Source: Pararge aegeria (lineage: Eukaryota; Arthropoda; Insecta; Lepidoptera; Nymphalidae). From it: a stretch of DNA of 64,000 nt. The notes under the pieces were generated by a model. It ran no database searches and was not told the DNA's origin. It saw only the letters and a program-made list of their open reading frames with translations. The position numbers were made by a program, and so were the translations under genes. Positions 9,670 to 18,707 of this stretch are shown here, in pieces; position 1 is the stretch's first letter; every line of letters begins with the position of its first letter. The stretch lies in the NCBI RefSeq assembly GCF_905163445.1, contig NC_053197.1, forward strand, positions 1,612,001 to 1,676,000. Reading direction: 5' to 3'.

Positions 9670-10180
9670 TCTATATTTTCCGTCAAAAAACTCTAATAGC
9701 AATGGAAGAACTGAACTCTATTACTTTTCTATGTGCCGTGAAAGCAAACGATAGTAAATAATACTTTCAGACCAAATGGAGCATACGTAAGTATAGGAGG
9801 AATTTTACTACGCTTTTATAGGTCAGTAAAACTAGGGTTGGCACTCGGCCAGCTATTCATCTAGAGATCAGCGAGTTTGAACGCCTCTATTTTAAGAAGT
9901 TTTCAACCAAAACAAGATAGACTGTAGATTAAAATTAAGACAATGCTTGTTATTTTACTTACCTTACTAATTTGCAGTCTTCATGAAGATTTCTCCTTAT
10001 TTTTCATTTTAATTTTTTCACATATTATTATTAGCTAAAGATAATGAGAATATTTAATAATTATTGTTTATACGAATCTATCGGGACATAGGTATCCAGG
10101 GGATAGTTTAATTGTTATCACATCACCTTACATTTTATTTCGATGATTTTTAATATCTGATAAGTTTTCAAAGTTGTGGA
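9670..10180. other. no feature recognised
   Basis: AT-rich DNA with no repeat family or frame that I recognise. Confidence 0.35.
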
Positions 10181-10221
10181 CTGTGACAGAGTTAATTTAT
10201 TATAAATTAACTCTGTCACAG
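10181..10221. repeat. perfect inverted repeat, 20-bp arms, 1-nt spacer
   Basis: Left arm CTGTGACAGAGTTAATTTAT (10181-10200), T at 10201, then the exact reverse complement at 10202-10221. Confidence 0.9.
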
Positions 10222-10539
10222 GTGTGACAACACCATATCTCTGAGTATTGCTAAATAAAATGTTGCATTTTGTTTCACCTCTAATGTTGATTGAGTAGTT
10301 TAATAATGTTTAAAATAAAAGGTCTAGGTTTAATTTAGTTGTTACACAAACTTCTTGAAAAATAAACATTTTGTATGTGCGGAAAAAACATACAATCAAA
10401 AATATGCTAAGAACTGCAATTAAATTTTTCGAAATCAAGTTACAAAAATACTCAACCCTACACACTTTTGCGAATGTTATGCGTGATATTAATTATTTAT
10501 GTCCTTTTCTCTTGGGTAATCGACGCATTTTTGTTTAAA
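10222..10539. other. no feature recognised
   Basis: AT-rich, no repeat or frame recognised. Confidence 0.35.
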
Positions 10540-10608
10540 AGACTAGTATTTTGTATAACGAAGACTATATTACTACAAATGTATTGACAAGCTACTGTAG
10601 CAAACTAA
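10540..10608 (-). pseudogene. CR1-type LINE ORF2 scrap
   Basis: On the minus strand this corresponds to the stretch of the 36.4-36.8 kb remnant coding for LLQ-Y-I-..NI: TACAGTAGCTTGTCAATACA and TAATATAGTCTTCG are matching DNA blocks. It is about 65 bp long and non-functional. Confidence 0.55.
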
Positions 10609-10647
10609 TTTTATTTACTTTTACGAAATATAATAGTTGAAGTTTCG

Positions 10648-10879
10648 ATGGAATGGGCAGGGCATGTGCAACGCATGGAAGGCACGAGAGCCCCAAAGAG
10701 GTTGATGGAGGGCACTAAGGAAGGGCGTAGAGGGCGAGGACGTCCTAGGGGTCGATGGAGTGATGGAGTTTAGAAGGATATGAGGGTTCTGGGAGTTCGG
10801 AGTTGGTAAAGGAGCAGGTTCTGACCGCCTCAAATGGAGAAATATGCTTGACCAACCCAAGACCCACCCAGGGCTGTAG
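10648..10879 (+). pseudogene. RTE-like LINE ORF2 C-terminus, broken
   Basis: Frame 1 (10648-10773) reads MEWAGHVQRMEGTRAPKRL and continues through a basic GRRGRGRPRGRW-SDGV stretch to a TAG. Past the stop the same frame gives KDMRVLGVRSW. A shifted frame (10823-10879) gives DRLKWRNMLDQPKTHPGL and a stop. The GHVxRM ... GRPRxRW ... DR..W..L arrangement is the usual C-terminal end of insect non-LTR reverse-transcriptase ORFs. One in-frame stop and at least one frameshift make it dead. It ends in a GATGATGATGATA run, the tail type of this LINE class. Confidence 0.75.
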
Positions 10880-10899
10880 AGCTTTGACGATGATGATGA

Positions 10900-11203
10900 T
10901 AGTTTCGATATCAGCAGTTTTGCTCCACAACAAGACTGAAAAGTAGAAGTACTGAAAATAAAGTATTTGTACGCTATATACCTATTGTGAAAACATTTGT
11001 GTTTTTTGTCGGTTTAATTCTTCAGCAGTTGACAACCCTACAGTTACTGATATAGGTAGAAACTCTTCGTAGATAGTCGGGGGTATAAACTGAAGCGAGT
11101 ATCGGAGTGTTCCGGATATTCAGTGTTTTGGAACCAATTCCATAAACATTGTACGTTATTTAAAGTTTTTCAGTATTGTAAATGTGAAGTCATTAGATCC
11201 GAT
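10900..11203. promoter_or_regulatory. unassigned DNA with a TATA-like motif
   Basis: GGGTATAAAC (TATAAA at 11084-11089) lies 38 bp before an arthropod initiator-like TCAGT at 11120-11124. No transcript or coding exon can be tied to it. The wider interval shows no repeat I recognise. Confidence 0.25.
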
Positions 11204-11340
11204 GGAATATAGCATAGAAGCAGGCGTTACTAATCGGAATTCCATTATGAAAATTAATCTTAATTTACTCTACTCAACGAAAAGCAGGAGAATCTGTATG
11301 GGGTAATTTCTTTAATCCTTATACTCCACACCAAACAGAT
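11204..11340 (-). repeat. repeat D, cut short by a LINE tail
   Basis: GCATAGAAGCAGGCGTTACT to CTCCACACCAAACAGAT, then interrupted by the T1 tail at 11341. The other half of D is not recovered beyond it. Confidence 0.7.
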
Positions 11341-11640
11341 TTATTTATTTATTTGTACTCTTTATTTGTACACCATTCAGAAAAACGAGAAAAAAAAAGA
11401 ACAAACACATGAAGAATGAAGCAGGATACAAAATGCGGCCTTATCGCTAAGTAGCTATCTCTGCCAGGCAACCTTAGGGTTAGGAGAACTAAAAAGAAAA
11501 ACGAAAAGGTAGGGAACACTGTTTAGAACATACATACGATTATCTACGTATTAATACCTAAACCAGACTACACAAATACAGCAATACTATTGATAAATAT
11601 AAAAAATAAATATACTTATACATATTTTAACATACCATAA
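11341..11640 (-). mobile_element. T1 LINE 3' end
   Basis: TTATTTATTTATTTGTACTC tail, TTTGTACACCATTC, then GCGGCCTTATCGCTAAGTAG and CTGCCAGGCAACC: the T1 order on the minus strand. The interior beyond about 11550 is only loosely similar. Confidence 0.65.
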
Positions 11641-12175
11641 ATACTTAAATAGTTAAATAGTTAAATAAATAATAATAGTCGTCTTTATTGAGCGAGATCT
11701 TGGACAATAGGTCCTTTTTTATAACAGGTCAATGCTAACTCGGATGTTACATCAGTTTACATTAAAACTAACACTAACGCTATGGTTGGTTTTATCTTAC
11801 CCGTATATGGAAGTTAATAGGTAATAATAAGTAATTTTTCTCAGTTTTGAAAGTATAACCCGTGCTCTTATCGAATGATTATTTAAATAAAATCCCATCC
11901 ATGCGTTCTGAGATTAGCGCCATCAAACAGACATCCGCTGCCGGCTGACTTCGTACTACGCAGTGATTTATAAATGCAAATCTCACTCATTGTTGTGACT
12001 TGTTTAGATCGCTGATGTATACCTCATTTACATTCTAAATGGAGACAATTTAAACTGGATGTCGCATTCATTTGTATTTGTTTGCTGTTATTGTTTTTGG
12101 ATTGTTCCCAAAATGACACATATCTTTACAAAGGCCTAAAGCCGTTGGGTGTTTTAGTACATTATATAGTATGGA
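11641..12175. other. no feature recognised
   Basis: AT-rich with short AGTTAAAT repeats near 11648. No open frame of note. Confidence 0.35.
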
Positions 12176-12207
12176 AAGGTTATAGCGCAGTGGGTAGGAA
12201 CGACGTC
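12176..12207 (+). mobile_element. SINE-A head joined to repeat D
   Basis: GGTTATAGCGCAGTGGGTAGG is the SINE-A A-box end. After AACGACGTCT the sequence switches to repeat D. Confidence 0.65.
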
Positions 12208-12500
12208 TTTAACAATTATTGATTGTAAAGTCAACATCTCCTGAGGATGCTCCGGTTTCGGAGCGAAACGTGCGTGCATTGACGAAGATCTGTTTGGGTG
12301 GCAATATAAGGATTAAAGAAATTATAAATTACACCATACAGACTCTCCTGCTTTTCGCGGAGTATGAATGAATGAATGAATATACTTTTATTGTACACCA
12401 CAGAGAAAATTTACAGAGATACAAATACAACAGCACAATAAGGTAGAACGTACAATTTGGCGGCCGGAGTATAGCAAATTAAGCTTAATTTTCATAACAA
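12208..12500 (+). repeat. repeat D split by a LINE insertion
   Basis: AACAATTATTGATTGTAAAG, CATCTCCTGAGGATGCTCC, GTTTCGGAGCGAAACGTGCG and CTCTCCTGCTTTTCGCGGAG run to 12365. The element resumes at 12466 with GGAGTATAGCAAATTAAGC. The 7-bp GGAGTAT is present on both sides of the insert (12359-12365 and 12466-12472). Confidence 0.85.
12366..12465 (-). mobile_element. 100-bp T1 LINE tail inside repeat D
   Basis: (GAAT)n tail, ACTTTTATTGTACACCACAG, ending at TTTGGCGGCC. Severely 5'-truncated, with a 7-bp target-site duplication. It is therefore younger than the D copy it sits in. Confidence 0.85.
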
Positions 12501-12705
12501 AATACCTCTCACTGGCTCACTCTTTGACTGTTCAAGGAAAATTAATAGTAAGGAATTCATTCCCGTAGGAATCCGTTGTAATTGCAGCAAACCTGAACAG
12601 TGCGACGCGACAGTAGGTACTTTAGCGTCTCGAAAATAAAAACAAATAAACACCTGTATTTTTTAATCCCGTAGGGTTCCTTTGTTTACCGGGGATGGAA
12701 TTATT
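12501..12705. other. no feature recognised
   Basis: Nothing supportable. Confidence 0.35.
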
Positions 12706-12912
12706 CTAAGTCCATCTGCAGAATACGGCGCTGTGGAGATACTAGGTTCGATTTCTGGTAGGGGCATTTTTTAAATTATTTTTTTCTAAATTTTCTCTGG
12801 TCTGGTCTGGCGGGAGACTTCGGCCGTGGCCAGTTACCACTTATCCGACAAGGATGTACTGCTAAAAGATTTAGCGTTCCAGTACAAAGTCGCGTAGAAA
12901 CCGATTAGGGGT
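12706..12912 (+). mobile_element. SINE-C, 5' two thirds
   Basis: GGTTCGATTTCTGGTAGGGGC, TTTTCTCTGGTCTGGTCTGG, GGGAGACTTCGGCCGTGGCC, TTTAGCGTTCCAGTACAAAG and CGTAGAAACCGATTAGGGG, then the tail of a minus-strand SINE-B. The two elements abut tail to tail. Confidence 0.8.
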
Positions 12913-13188
12913 AAATATAAATAAATAAATAAATATAGTACAACAAAACACACATCGCCATCTAGTCCCAAAGTAAGCGTAGCTTGTGTTATGGGTACTA
13001 AGATAACTGATGAATATTTTTTATGAATAGTATATACATAAATACTTCTAATATATAGGTAAACACCCAGACACTGAAAAACATTCATGTTCATCACACA
13101 AATATTGTACAGTTGTGGGAATCGAATCCACGGCCTTGGACTCAGAAAGCAGAGTCGCTGCCCACTGAGCCAATCGGCCGTCAAATAT
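12913..13188 (-). mobile_element. SINE-B copy, full length
   Basis: AAATAAATAAATA tail, CACATCGCCATCTAGTCCC, GTAGCTTGTGTTATGGGTAC, and the head GTCGCTGCCCACTGAGCCAA-TCGGCCGTC ending at 13180. The 116-residue frame across it comes from SINE sequence. Confidence 0.85.
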
Positions 13189-13294
13189 GGCTTCAGACTA
13201 GCGCTAGTCTTTGAAGTAAAATGATAACGAGTAAGACACCGTGAGGTATCTTTGCATCGTATAGAGTCTCATACAAGACTCAAGTGTATCGGTA

Positions 13295-13512
13295 ATATAT
13301 TCCACTACAATTAAGCCCTGCACGGCAATCTCACCTGCTGGTAAGTGATGATGCAGTTTATGAGGCTTTCTGTTAGTTGTATGACAGCAATATAAAACTC
13401 ATACCCCTAATCGGTTTCCACGCGTCATCGTACCGGAACACAAAATCGCTAAGCGGCACGTTCACAGAAAATTCTGAAATAATAAATTCACAAGTTACTC
13501 CGGCCGGGGGAG
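13295..13512 (-). mobile_element. SINE-C copy, partly diverged
   Basis: AATCTCACCTGCTGGTAAGTG, TCATACCCCTAATCGGTTTC, CGTACCGGAACACAAAATCG, GCTAAGCGGCACG, then AAATTCTGAAATAATAAATT. The GGTCTGGTCTGG and CGTGGCTAGTTACC blocks are deleted. Two opposed frames of 83 and 114 residues are shadows. Confidence 0.7.
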
Positions 13513-13698
13513 TCTTACCACAACACAATGTCATGAACATTGGCATGGCATCTGCACATTTGTTAAAATGCATATGCAATTTAGGTAATAGAATATCTGG
13601 GACACATAAAGTTATAGATAGCAAAAGTATAAGTATTTACCAATTTTATAAAATTACTGTAATAAATAAAAACGTGTCTGTACTTATGTACACGTTTA

Positions 13699-14015
13699 GA
13701 AGTTATACTTCTTTGGCGTAACATGATAAAAATCTTTTTTTGGCCTTATTCTACCTACGTTTGTAGAAAAAATCTGCACTAACAATAGAAAAAGGGGATT
13801 TTATACATTGAAAGTTTTATTATAACGCATTATCTAGTTGAATACAATTTATTTAAATGTTAATACCTATCGTGAGTACAGTTTCAGATCCCACGCAAAC
13901 ATACGTAGATTGACTATAGCTAAGTTTAGGGTGTCGGTTTTTAGGGACGGTGTACGCGCATCGTAAAATATACTATCATAATTTTTCCCTAACGCGCCAA
14001 AAGAAGTATAACTTC
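13699..14015. mobile_element. MITE M1, 317 bp
   Basis: Left end GAAGTTATACTTCTTTGGCG (13699) and right end CGCGCCAAAAGAAGTATAAC-TTC (to 14015) are inverted copies. The interior holds ATTTTTCCCTAACGCG and the CGGTTTTTAGGGACGGTGTACGCGC block, both shared with the copy at 47.3-48.0 kb. There is no coding capacity. Confidence 0.75.
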
Positions 14016-14185
14016 AAAAATAAACTCCTACTGTGCATAGATTAGAAAATAATTAAATATTTTTTATTGCGCTAAACGTGGCTGCGTCAATCAACATGTG
14101 GCATTCATTGCCCGGTTCATGAGTCATAAAATGTGCATCGATTATGAAATGGAAAGGATCAGGTGGTTTATACCTAGCTTAACGG
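14016..14185. other. no feature recognised
   Basis: Nothing supportable. Confidence 0.3.
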
Positions 14186-14270
14186 CTCCGTTGGTTTAGT
14201 AGTTAGGGCGTTCGATTGCGAATCGCGAGGTCCAAAGTTCGGGTCTAAAATTAAGCTAAAGGAAGCAAGG
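14186..14270 (+). mobile_element. tRNA-derived SINE head or tRNA relic
   Basis: GTTGGTTTAGTAGTTAGGGCG (A-box) and CCAAAGTTCGGGTCT (B-box-like). The 5' GGCTCCG does not pair with the 3' AATTAAGC, so no acceptor stem forms. Confidence 0.45.
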
Positions 14271-14349
14271 AATTTTTTTATTTTTACTTAAACATCTTTA
14301 TTGCATAAAAAAGTGATAAAAATTACAGGACAAAAGACAACGAAATTTT

Positions 14350-14395
14350 GAAGTTATACTTCTTTAGCGGCGTTAGGAAAAAATCATGTTTTTAA
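14350..14395. repeat. orphan M1 terminus
   Basis: GAAGTTATACTTCTTTAGCGG, CGTTAGGAAAAAATCATG: one M1 end, 335 bp from the complete copy. The other end is missing. Confidence 0.6.
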
Positions 14396-14639
14396 TAGGA
14401 CGAAGGTACACGATTTTAACAGGATGGTTGCGAATAGATCGTCCGCCTGCTCACTTTTTACGATGCTCACTTGATATAGAATTGACAATATACACTTTCA
14501 ATTGTCAAAGTCAATTGGCTCATTCCGTTGATTTAATTGATTCAATTGTACAAAAATCTCAAATATTAATGTTCAGTGAAACTTGGTGGTCCAATAATGA
14601 GATATAAATAAATAAAGTGTTTAATAACTATTTTTATAG
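14396..14639. other. no feature recognised
   Basis: A 73-residue plus-strand frame (14386-14607) includes SETWWS near its end. That short motif recalls the endonuclease region of non-LTR elements (SETW is a known motif there), but the rest gives no support. Confidence 0.3.
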
Positions 14640-14935
14640 TAATATTCGACGGACCAAGCAGATGGCCCACCTGATATGAAAATCAGTGCTGTATGCACCC
14701 CATGGCGCATGCAGCACAATGCTCAGCTGGCACTTTTTTTCTAGGTTGTGCTACACATAACATACGTGGGTGGTGTCGTGAATATTGTAATGTGTGGCGC
14801 AATGTAAAAAATATTTTTTTCTTTCTTATTTCTTTCTTTCTGATGGTAAGATGGTCTTAGGCTGCATCACCACTTACCATCAGGTGTGATTGCTGTCAAG
14901 CACTTGTCTATATATTAAAAAAAAAAGTGGAAAAT
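14640..14935 (+). repeat. repeat G scraps and a Jockey-type LINE tail
   Basis: GACGGACCAAGCAGATGG at 14649 and GCTGGCACTTTTTTTCTAGG at 14727 also occur near 24.8 and 31.3 kb. From 14860, CTGCATCACCACTTACCATC, AGGTGTGATTGCTGTCAAGC, ACTTGTCTATATATTAAAAA is the same 3' tail as the Jockey remnant at 30.27-30.33 kb. Confidence 0.55.
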
Positions 14936-14940
14936 CATCA

Positions 14941-15287
14941 AAATTCAAAATTCATTTATTTCAATTAGGCCCAATATAAGCACTTTTGAAACGTCAAGTC
15001 TTTCCGTTTGTAGTGACCGGTTCGGAAGGCAGATTCTACCGAGAAGAAGCCGGCGAGAAACTCAGCAGTTGCTCTTTTCCAACATCAACAATTTACATTT
15101 TACATATTAACATTCATTTTTCTATCTTGTGAGAGCTGAAAGCGGAGCCGGATGCTTCCAAGCAACCTTGTCGTTAAGAAATTCATGAATTTTATAGTAA
15201 CCTCGCTGTAATAAATGTGTTTTAACAGATTCCTTAAACTTATGCATTGGTAGGTCCAAAATCACCTTAGGAATCATATTATCGCCT
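14941..15287 (-). mobile_element. CR1-type LINE 3' end
   Basis: ATTCAAAATTCATTTATTTC tail, AGCACTTTTGAAACGTCAAG, GGTTCGGAAGGCAGATTCTACC, AACTCAGCAGTTGCTC, and the ORF end (ATTCATGAATTTTATAGTAACC). It stops near ATCACCTTAGGAATCAT. 5'-truncated. Confidence 0.8.
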
Positions 15288-15299
15288 TCAACCAGACCA

Positions 15300-15480
15300 A
15301 CCCTTCACAGGGCATGCAAGGAGCACGTCCTGCAACATGCCGCCATGTGTCTATCAATTTGAGGCGTGGGTGCTAAGCCTCATGGGCCTGTAATTACACC
15401 GGCAACCAAGCCCGGCAGAAATAAGCATGGCGATCGTAACCCGCCGACGCCGGACGGGCTCTGTCACAAAAAGTTCTATA
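15300..15480 (-). repeat. repeat G copy
   Basis: GGGCATGCAAGGAGCACGTCC, CAACATGCCGCCATGTGTC, TGTAATTACACCGGCAACC, CTCTGTCACAAAAAGTTCTA. Copies occur at 16.7, 31.3, 49.3 and 57.2 kb in both orientations. The class is not certain. Confidence 0.65.
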
Positions 15481-15779
15481 GCTACTAAAAAGTCACGGGT
15501 ACCGTACACATTTTTGCCCCGACATGAGAATCGGGTAATATATTTTTGTAAAACATAAAAGAAATAAGGCTATAGACGTATCATTACGGAACCTCGAAGC
15601 CAAATAATATAATAATAATTCGCAGTAAATTGGCTCTCAGAATGCGAGTCTCCAAAAGACAAGATTTTCGCACGCCGTGGGAATAACGGAATTCGTTCTG
15701 TGGCCATATCGTGTAGGCTCTGGCGAGTGGCCATTTTTAGTGCTACAAGTCGTAAGATGAAGCGTTTTCAGTTAGGTTA
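15481..15779. other. no feature recognised
   Basis: Ends in GTTAGGTTAGG just outside the inverted duplication. Only two TTAGG units, so this is not telomeric. Confidence 0.35.
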
Positions 15780-16404
15780 GGTATAGACTAACCGTCCGGA
15801 TATAGTGCGTTTATCTTATATTCCCAAATAAAGGTTTTTAAACATTTTTAAATTTCAGTCCATCCTTTACTAACCCGAAGGGCTAATATCAAACACGTCT
15901 CTAAAATGCATTAAAGCTTACCACATGAGAAAAGCAAACGGAAATAGGCAAAGTTTTAGGCTTATTCACAAAAACTTACCGAGGCAGGTCCGCCCCGATA
16001 AATAGAATTGTCTCAGCCTACAATAGTGCATTTAAAAAAAAACGAATTTAGTATTTTTTCATAATTCCGCTGTGTGTTTGCCGCAAGAACCAGTAATTTA
16101 CGTTATTCTTTGTTATTTTTATTTAAAAAAAATAAATACACTAAGCGATACACACATCGCTATCTAGCCCCAAAAGTAAGCGTAGCTTGTGCTATGGGTA
16201 CTTATAGATTTTTTTATGAATAACTAGCTTACCCAGCCTGCTTCGCCGGGCTAGATTTTGCTTTATTTTATTTAAACAATAAACTTACATCATTAAATTT
16301 TTAATTTATGTCTCATAATATATTAAATCATTTATTTCTCTCCGTATTCATTATCTTCTATTCTCTTCTCGAGCGGGTGAAGATCTACTCCCATGTAAAC
16401 CCAA
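15780..16404 (+). repeat. left arm of a 625-bp inverted duplication
   Basis: Every base from 15780 to 16404 pairs with 18707 down to 18083 (coordinates sum to 34487, no gap). By eye I see two mismatches, at 15808/18679 and 16353/18134. The arm holds 360 bp of otherwise unassigned DNA, the 3' part of a SINE-B (minus strand, about 16145-16223) and 181 bp of a Helitron 3' end (from 16224). The switch out of homology lies inside the Helitron. Confidence 0.92.
16224..16404 (-). mobile_element. Helitron 3' part, truncated by the duplication
   Basis: CTAGCTTACCCAGCCTGCTT-CGCCGGG (16224 on) is the reverse complement of the 3' end of the complete element at 17880-18263. It breaks off at 16404 without a 5' TC end. 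Confidence 0.85.
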
Positions 16405-16729
16405 TAGTAGTACTCCGGAGTGCTGAGCGTCCGATCGCATCGCCCCTTATAATAGTTGCAGGGCGAGACGGGCCTAATGCATATATAAAAAATTAAAGTA
16501 ATGAAATGTATTTATTTTATAATGCCATGTTTTAGTACGTTTCTAAACGTAATTATTGAGCCAGGTTTGATCAGATTTGGTTCAGAATTCAAATTATAAG
16601 GATTTTCTCTCGATATTACGTTCTTTAAAAATATTATTTATTTAGCAAGTAGGTAGTTATTCGTACTGAAACGAAGCTACCGACATATACGACGAATTGC
16701 TTCGCCTAGTGGATGTAGTAGCATACATT
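16405..16729. other. spacer DNA; possible second Helitron 3' end
   Basis: GACGAATTGCTTCGCCTAGT (16691-16710) has the hairpin-plus-CTAG-T form of a Helitron 3' end on the plus strand. No matching 5' end is clear. The 62-residue frame at 16308-16496 is a shadow. Confidence 0.4.
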
Positions 16730-17005
16730 TAGTAGTAGTAGAGCTTTTTGTGACAGAGCTCGTCCGGGGAAGTACTATCGCCATGCTTAGTTATCCCGCT
16801 AAGCAGCATTGTTTCAATGCTGTGTTCCGGTTAAAAGGCATGGCTGCCGGTGTTATTACAGGCACATAGCCTTAACACCTACGCCTCAAATTGATGAACA
16901 AAGGGTGGCATATCGCAGGAGGTACTCTCAGCATGCCCTATGAAGTGTTGCTTTGTTTGCAGGTGATGGATTTCTGCGTACCATCGTGTTCTTTAAAAAA
17001 AATAC
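16730..17005 (+). repeat. repeat G copy, longest
   Basis: AGAGCTTTTTGTGACAGAGC, TCGTCCGGGGAAGTAC, CAATGCTGTGTTCCGGTT, GCTGCCGGTGTTATTACAGG, CTACGCCTCAAATTGATG, CAGGTGATGGATTTCTGC. The opposite orientation to the copy at 15.3 kb. Confidence 0.7.
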
Positions 17006-17188
17006 AAACAATTTAACCGGAATTATAGATCGCTTGCGCTTATGATTTGCTCCAGCTATCACTTTCATTGTGTGTCATGTTATTATTAAGACGAACATCG
17101 TCGGTTGGCGATATTATATAATTTGTGGTGGCGAGCCTTTATGCGGTTTAAGGGAACTTCTTAAATAAAACTTGCTCTCCGAGATTAA
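17006..17188. other. no feature recognised
   Basis: Nothing supportable. Confidence 0.3.
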
Positions 17189-17201
17189 CATACTTCTTTT
17201 A

Positions 17202-17448
17202 TATTATGAAAAATTAAGCTTAATTTTCTATACTCCGCGAAAAGCAGGAGAATCTGTATGGTGTAATTTATAATTTCTTCAATCCTTATACTCAGTTAAC
17301 AATTATTCATTGTAAAGTGGTGTATAAGGTTTGAAGGAAATTATAAATTAAACTACACAGATTCTCCTGCTTTTCGCGGAGTATAGCAAATTAAGCTTAA
17401 TTTTCATAATATGTCATGGATTTCCGCAAAGTAACGCCCGCTTCTATC
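17202..17448 (+). mobile_element. fold-back repeat D with 13-bp flanking duplication
   Basis: The left half is D minus-strand (ATTATGAAAAATTAAGC, GCAGGAGAATCTGTATGG). A short loop carries TTAACAATTATTCATTG. The right half is D plus-strand to CGCCCGCTTCTATC. CATACTTCTTTTA (17189-17201) and CATACTTCCTTTA (17449-17461) are direct repeats with one mismatch. Same architecture as the copies at 8.4 and 59.3 kb. Confidence 0.8.
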
Positions 17449-17461
17449 CATACTTCCTTTA

Positions 17462-17744
17462 ATTATTTATTTAATATGAAGTCAACGTGTGTTGCCTTAT
17501 ATCTAGGTATACATTTAATAAAATTATTATATTATATAGTCGGAGGCGAATATCCTGGCTGAAAAAACTACGCCACTGATTTAATATGAATATTAAGTCA
17601 CTTTTTTAGACCAGCTGTTAATAAAGTTCGGTTAGTGGGTTTGAACCAAAAGTGGGACGGATGCCACCCTCCTAAAATGGCACTAGAAGAAGAAGAAGAA
17701 CATTATAACTAAAATAATAAAAACTACAAATAAAATATATATAT
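17462..17744. other. unassigned; (GAA)n run at 17685-17700
   Basis: GAAGAAGAAGAAGAAC short microsatellite. Nothing else. Confidence 0.35.
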
Positions 17745-18350
17745 TTGATAAACAAAAGGCACAGTGGGCAGCGACCCTGTTTTGTGAGTCCAAGGCAGTG
17801 GTTTGGGCGGTTTTCACAACCAGAAAATGTTTTTGTGATTAACACGAATGGTTTCAGTTTTTGGGTGCTAATCTGTATATCTATATATATAAAAGAGAAA
17901 GTGTGTGGGTATGTTCCGTATAGGCTACGAAACGGCTGGACCGATTTCAATAAAACTTTCAGGGAATCTCCTGATTGACCTGGCAAGTAATCCTGTGAGT
18001 TTGGTAACGATCGGAGCACTCCTATTTTTGAACTGTGAAACTGTCAAATAAAGCTTTTATTTACTATGATGATATTCTATTGTTGGGTTTACATGGGAGT
18101 AGATCTTCACCCGCTCGAGAAGAGAATAGAAGAGAATGAATACGGAGAGAAATAAATGATTTAATATATTATGAGACATAAATTAAAAATTTAATGATGT
18201 AAGTTTATTGTTTAAATAAAATAAAGCAAAATCTAGCCCGGCGAAGCAGGCTGGGTAAGCTAGTTATTCATAAAAAAATCTATAAGTACCCATAGCACAA
18301 GCTACGCTTACTTTTGGGGCTAGATAGCGATGTGTGTATCGCTTAGTGTA
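17745..18350 (+). mobile_element. SINE-B interrupted by a Helitron
   Basis: 5' part at 17745-17879: GCACAGTGGGCAGCGACCC, GGGTGCTAATCTGTATA. 3' part at 18264-18350: TTATTCATAAAAAAATC, AGTACCCATAGCACAAGC, TACGCTTACTTTTGGGGC. The gap is filled exactly by the Helitron at 17880-18263, between A and T. Confidence 0.85.
17880..18263 (+). mobile_element. complete 384-bp non-autonomous Helitron
   Basis: 5' TCTATATATATAAAAGAGAA, GAAACGGCTGGACCGATTTC. 3' CCCGGCGAAGCAGGCTGGGT-AAGCTAG (18237-18263), with a GC-rich hairpin (CCCGGCGAAGCAGGCTGGG) just before the end. The host A|T insertion site is intact. The same family is at 24829-25218. Confidence 0.9.
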
Positions 18351-18707
18351 TTTATTTTTTTTAAATAAAAATAACAAAGAATAACGTAAATTACTGGTTC
18401 TTGCGGCAAACACACAGCGGAATTATGAAAAAATACTAAATTCGTTTTTTTTTAAATGCACTATTGTAGGCTGAGACAATTCTATTTATCGGGGCGGACC
18501 TGCCTCGGTAAGTTTTTGTGAATAAGCCTAAAACTTTGCCTATTTCCGTTTGCTTTTCTCATGTGGTAAGCTTTAATGCATTTTAGAGACGTGTTTGATA
18601 TTAGCCCTTCGGGTTAGTAAAGGATGGACTGAAATTTAAAAATGTTTAAAAACCTTTATTTGGGAATATAAGATAAACACACTATATCCGGACGGTTAGT
18701 CTATACC
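18083..18707 (-). repeat. right arm of the 625-bp inverted duplication
   Basis: Counterpart of 15780-16404. It contains the 3' part of the complete Helitron, the distal SINE-B, and the 360-bp unassigned block. Because this side holds the intact SINE-B and Helitron, it is the likely parent copy. Confidence 0.92.

Noticed and set aside
12834..13184. 116-residue minus-strand frame
   Set aside because: It coincides with a full-length SINE-B plus the edge of a SINE-C. The same peptide-like stretch recurs in other SINE-B copies (34842-35177).
14186..14270. Possible tRNA gene
   Set aside because: A- and B-box-like words are present but the ends do not pair into an acceptor stem. All similar cases in the window (5190, 19345, 33264) are SINE heads.
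15771..15780. Telomere-like TTAGG repeat at the edge of the inverted duplication
   Set aside because: Only two units. The same GGTTAGGTTAGG word occurs at 22953 without any telomeric context.
16140..18350. Two independent SINE-B/Helitron insertions in opposite orientation
   Set aside because: The shared 360 bp beyond the SINE and the gap-free 625-bp pairing show a duplication, not two insertions.
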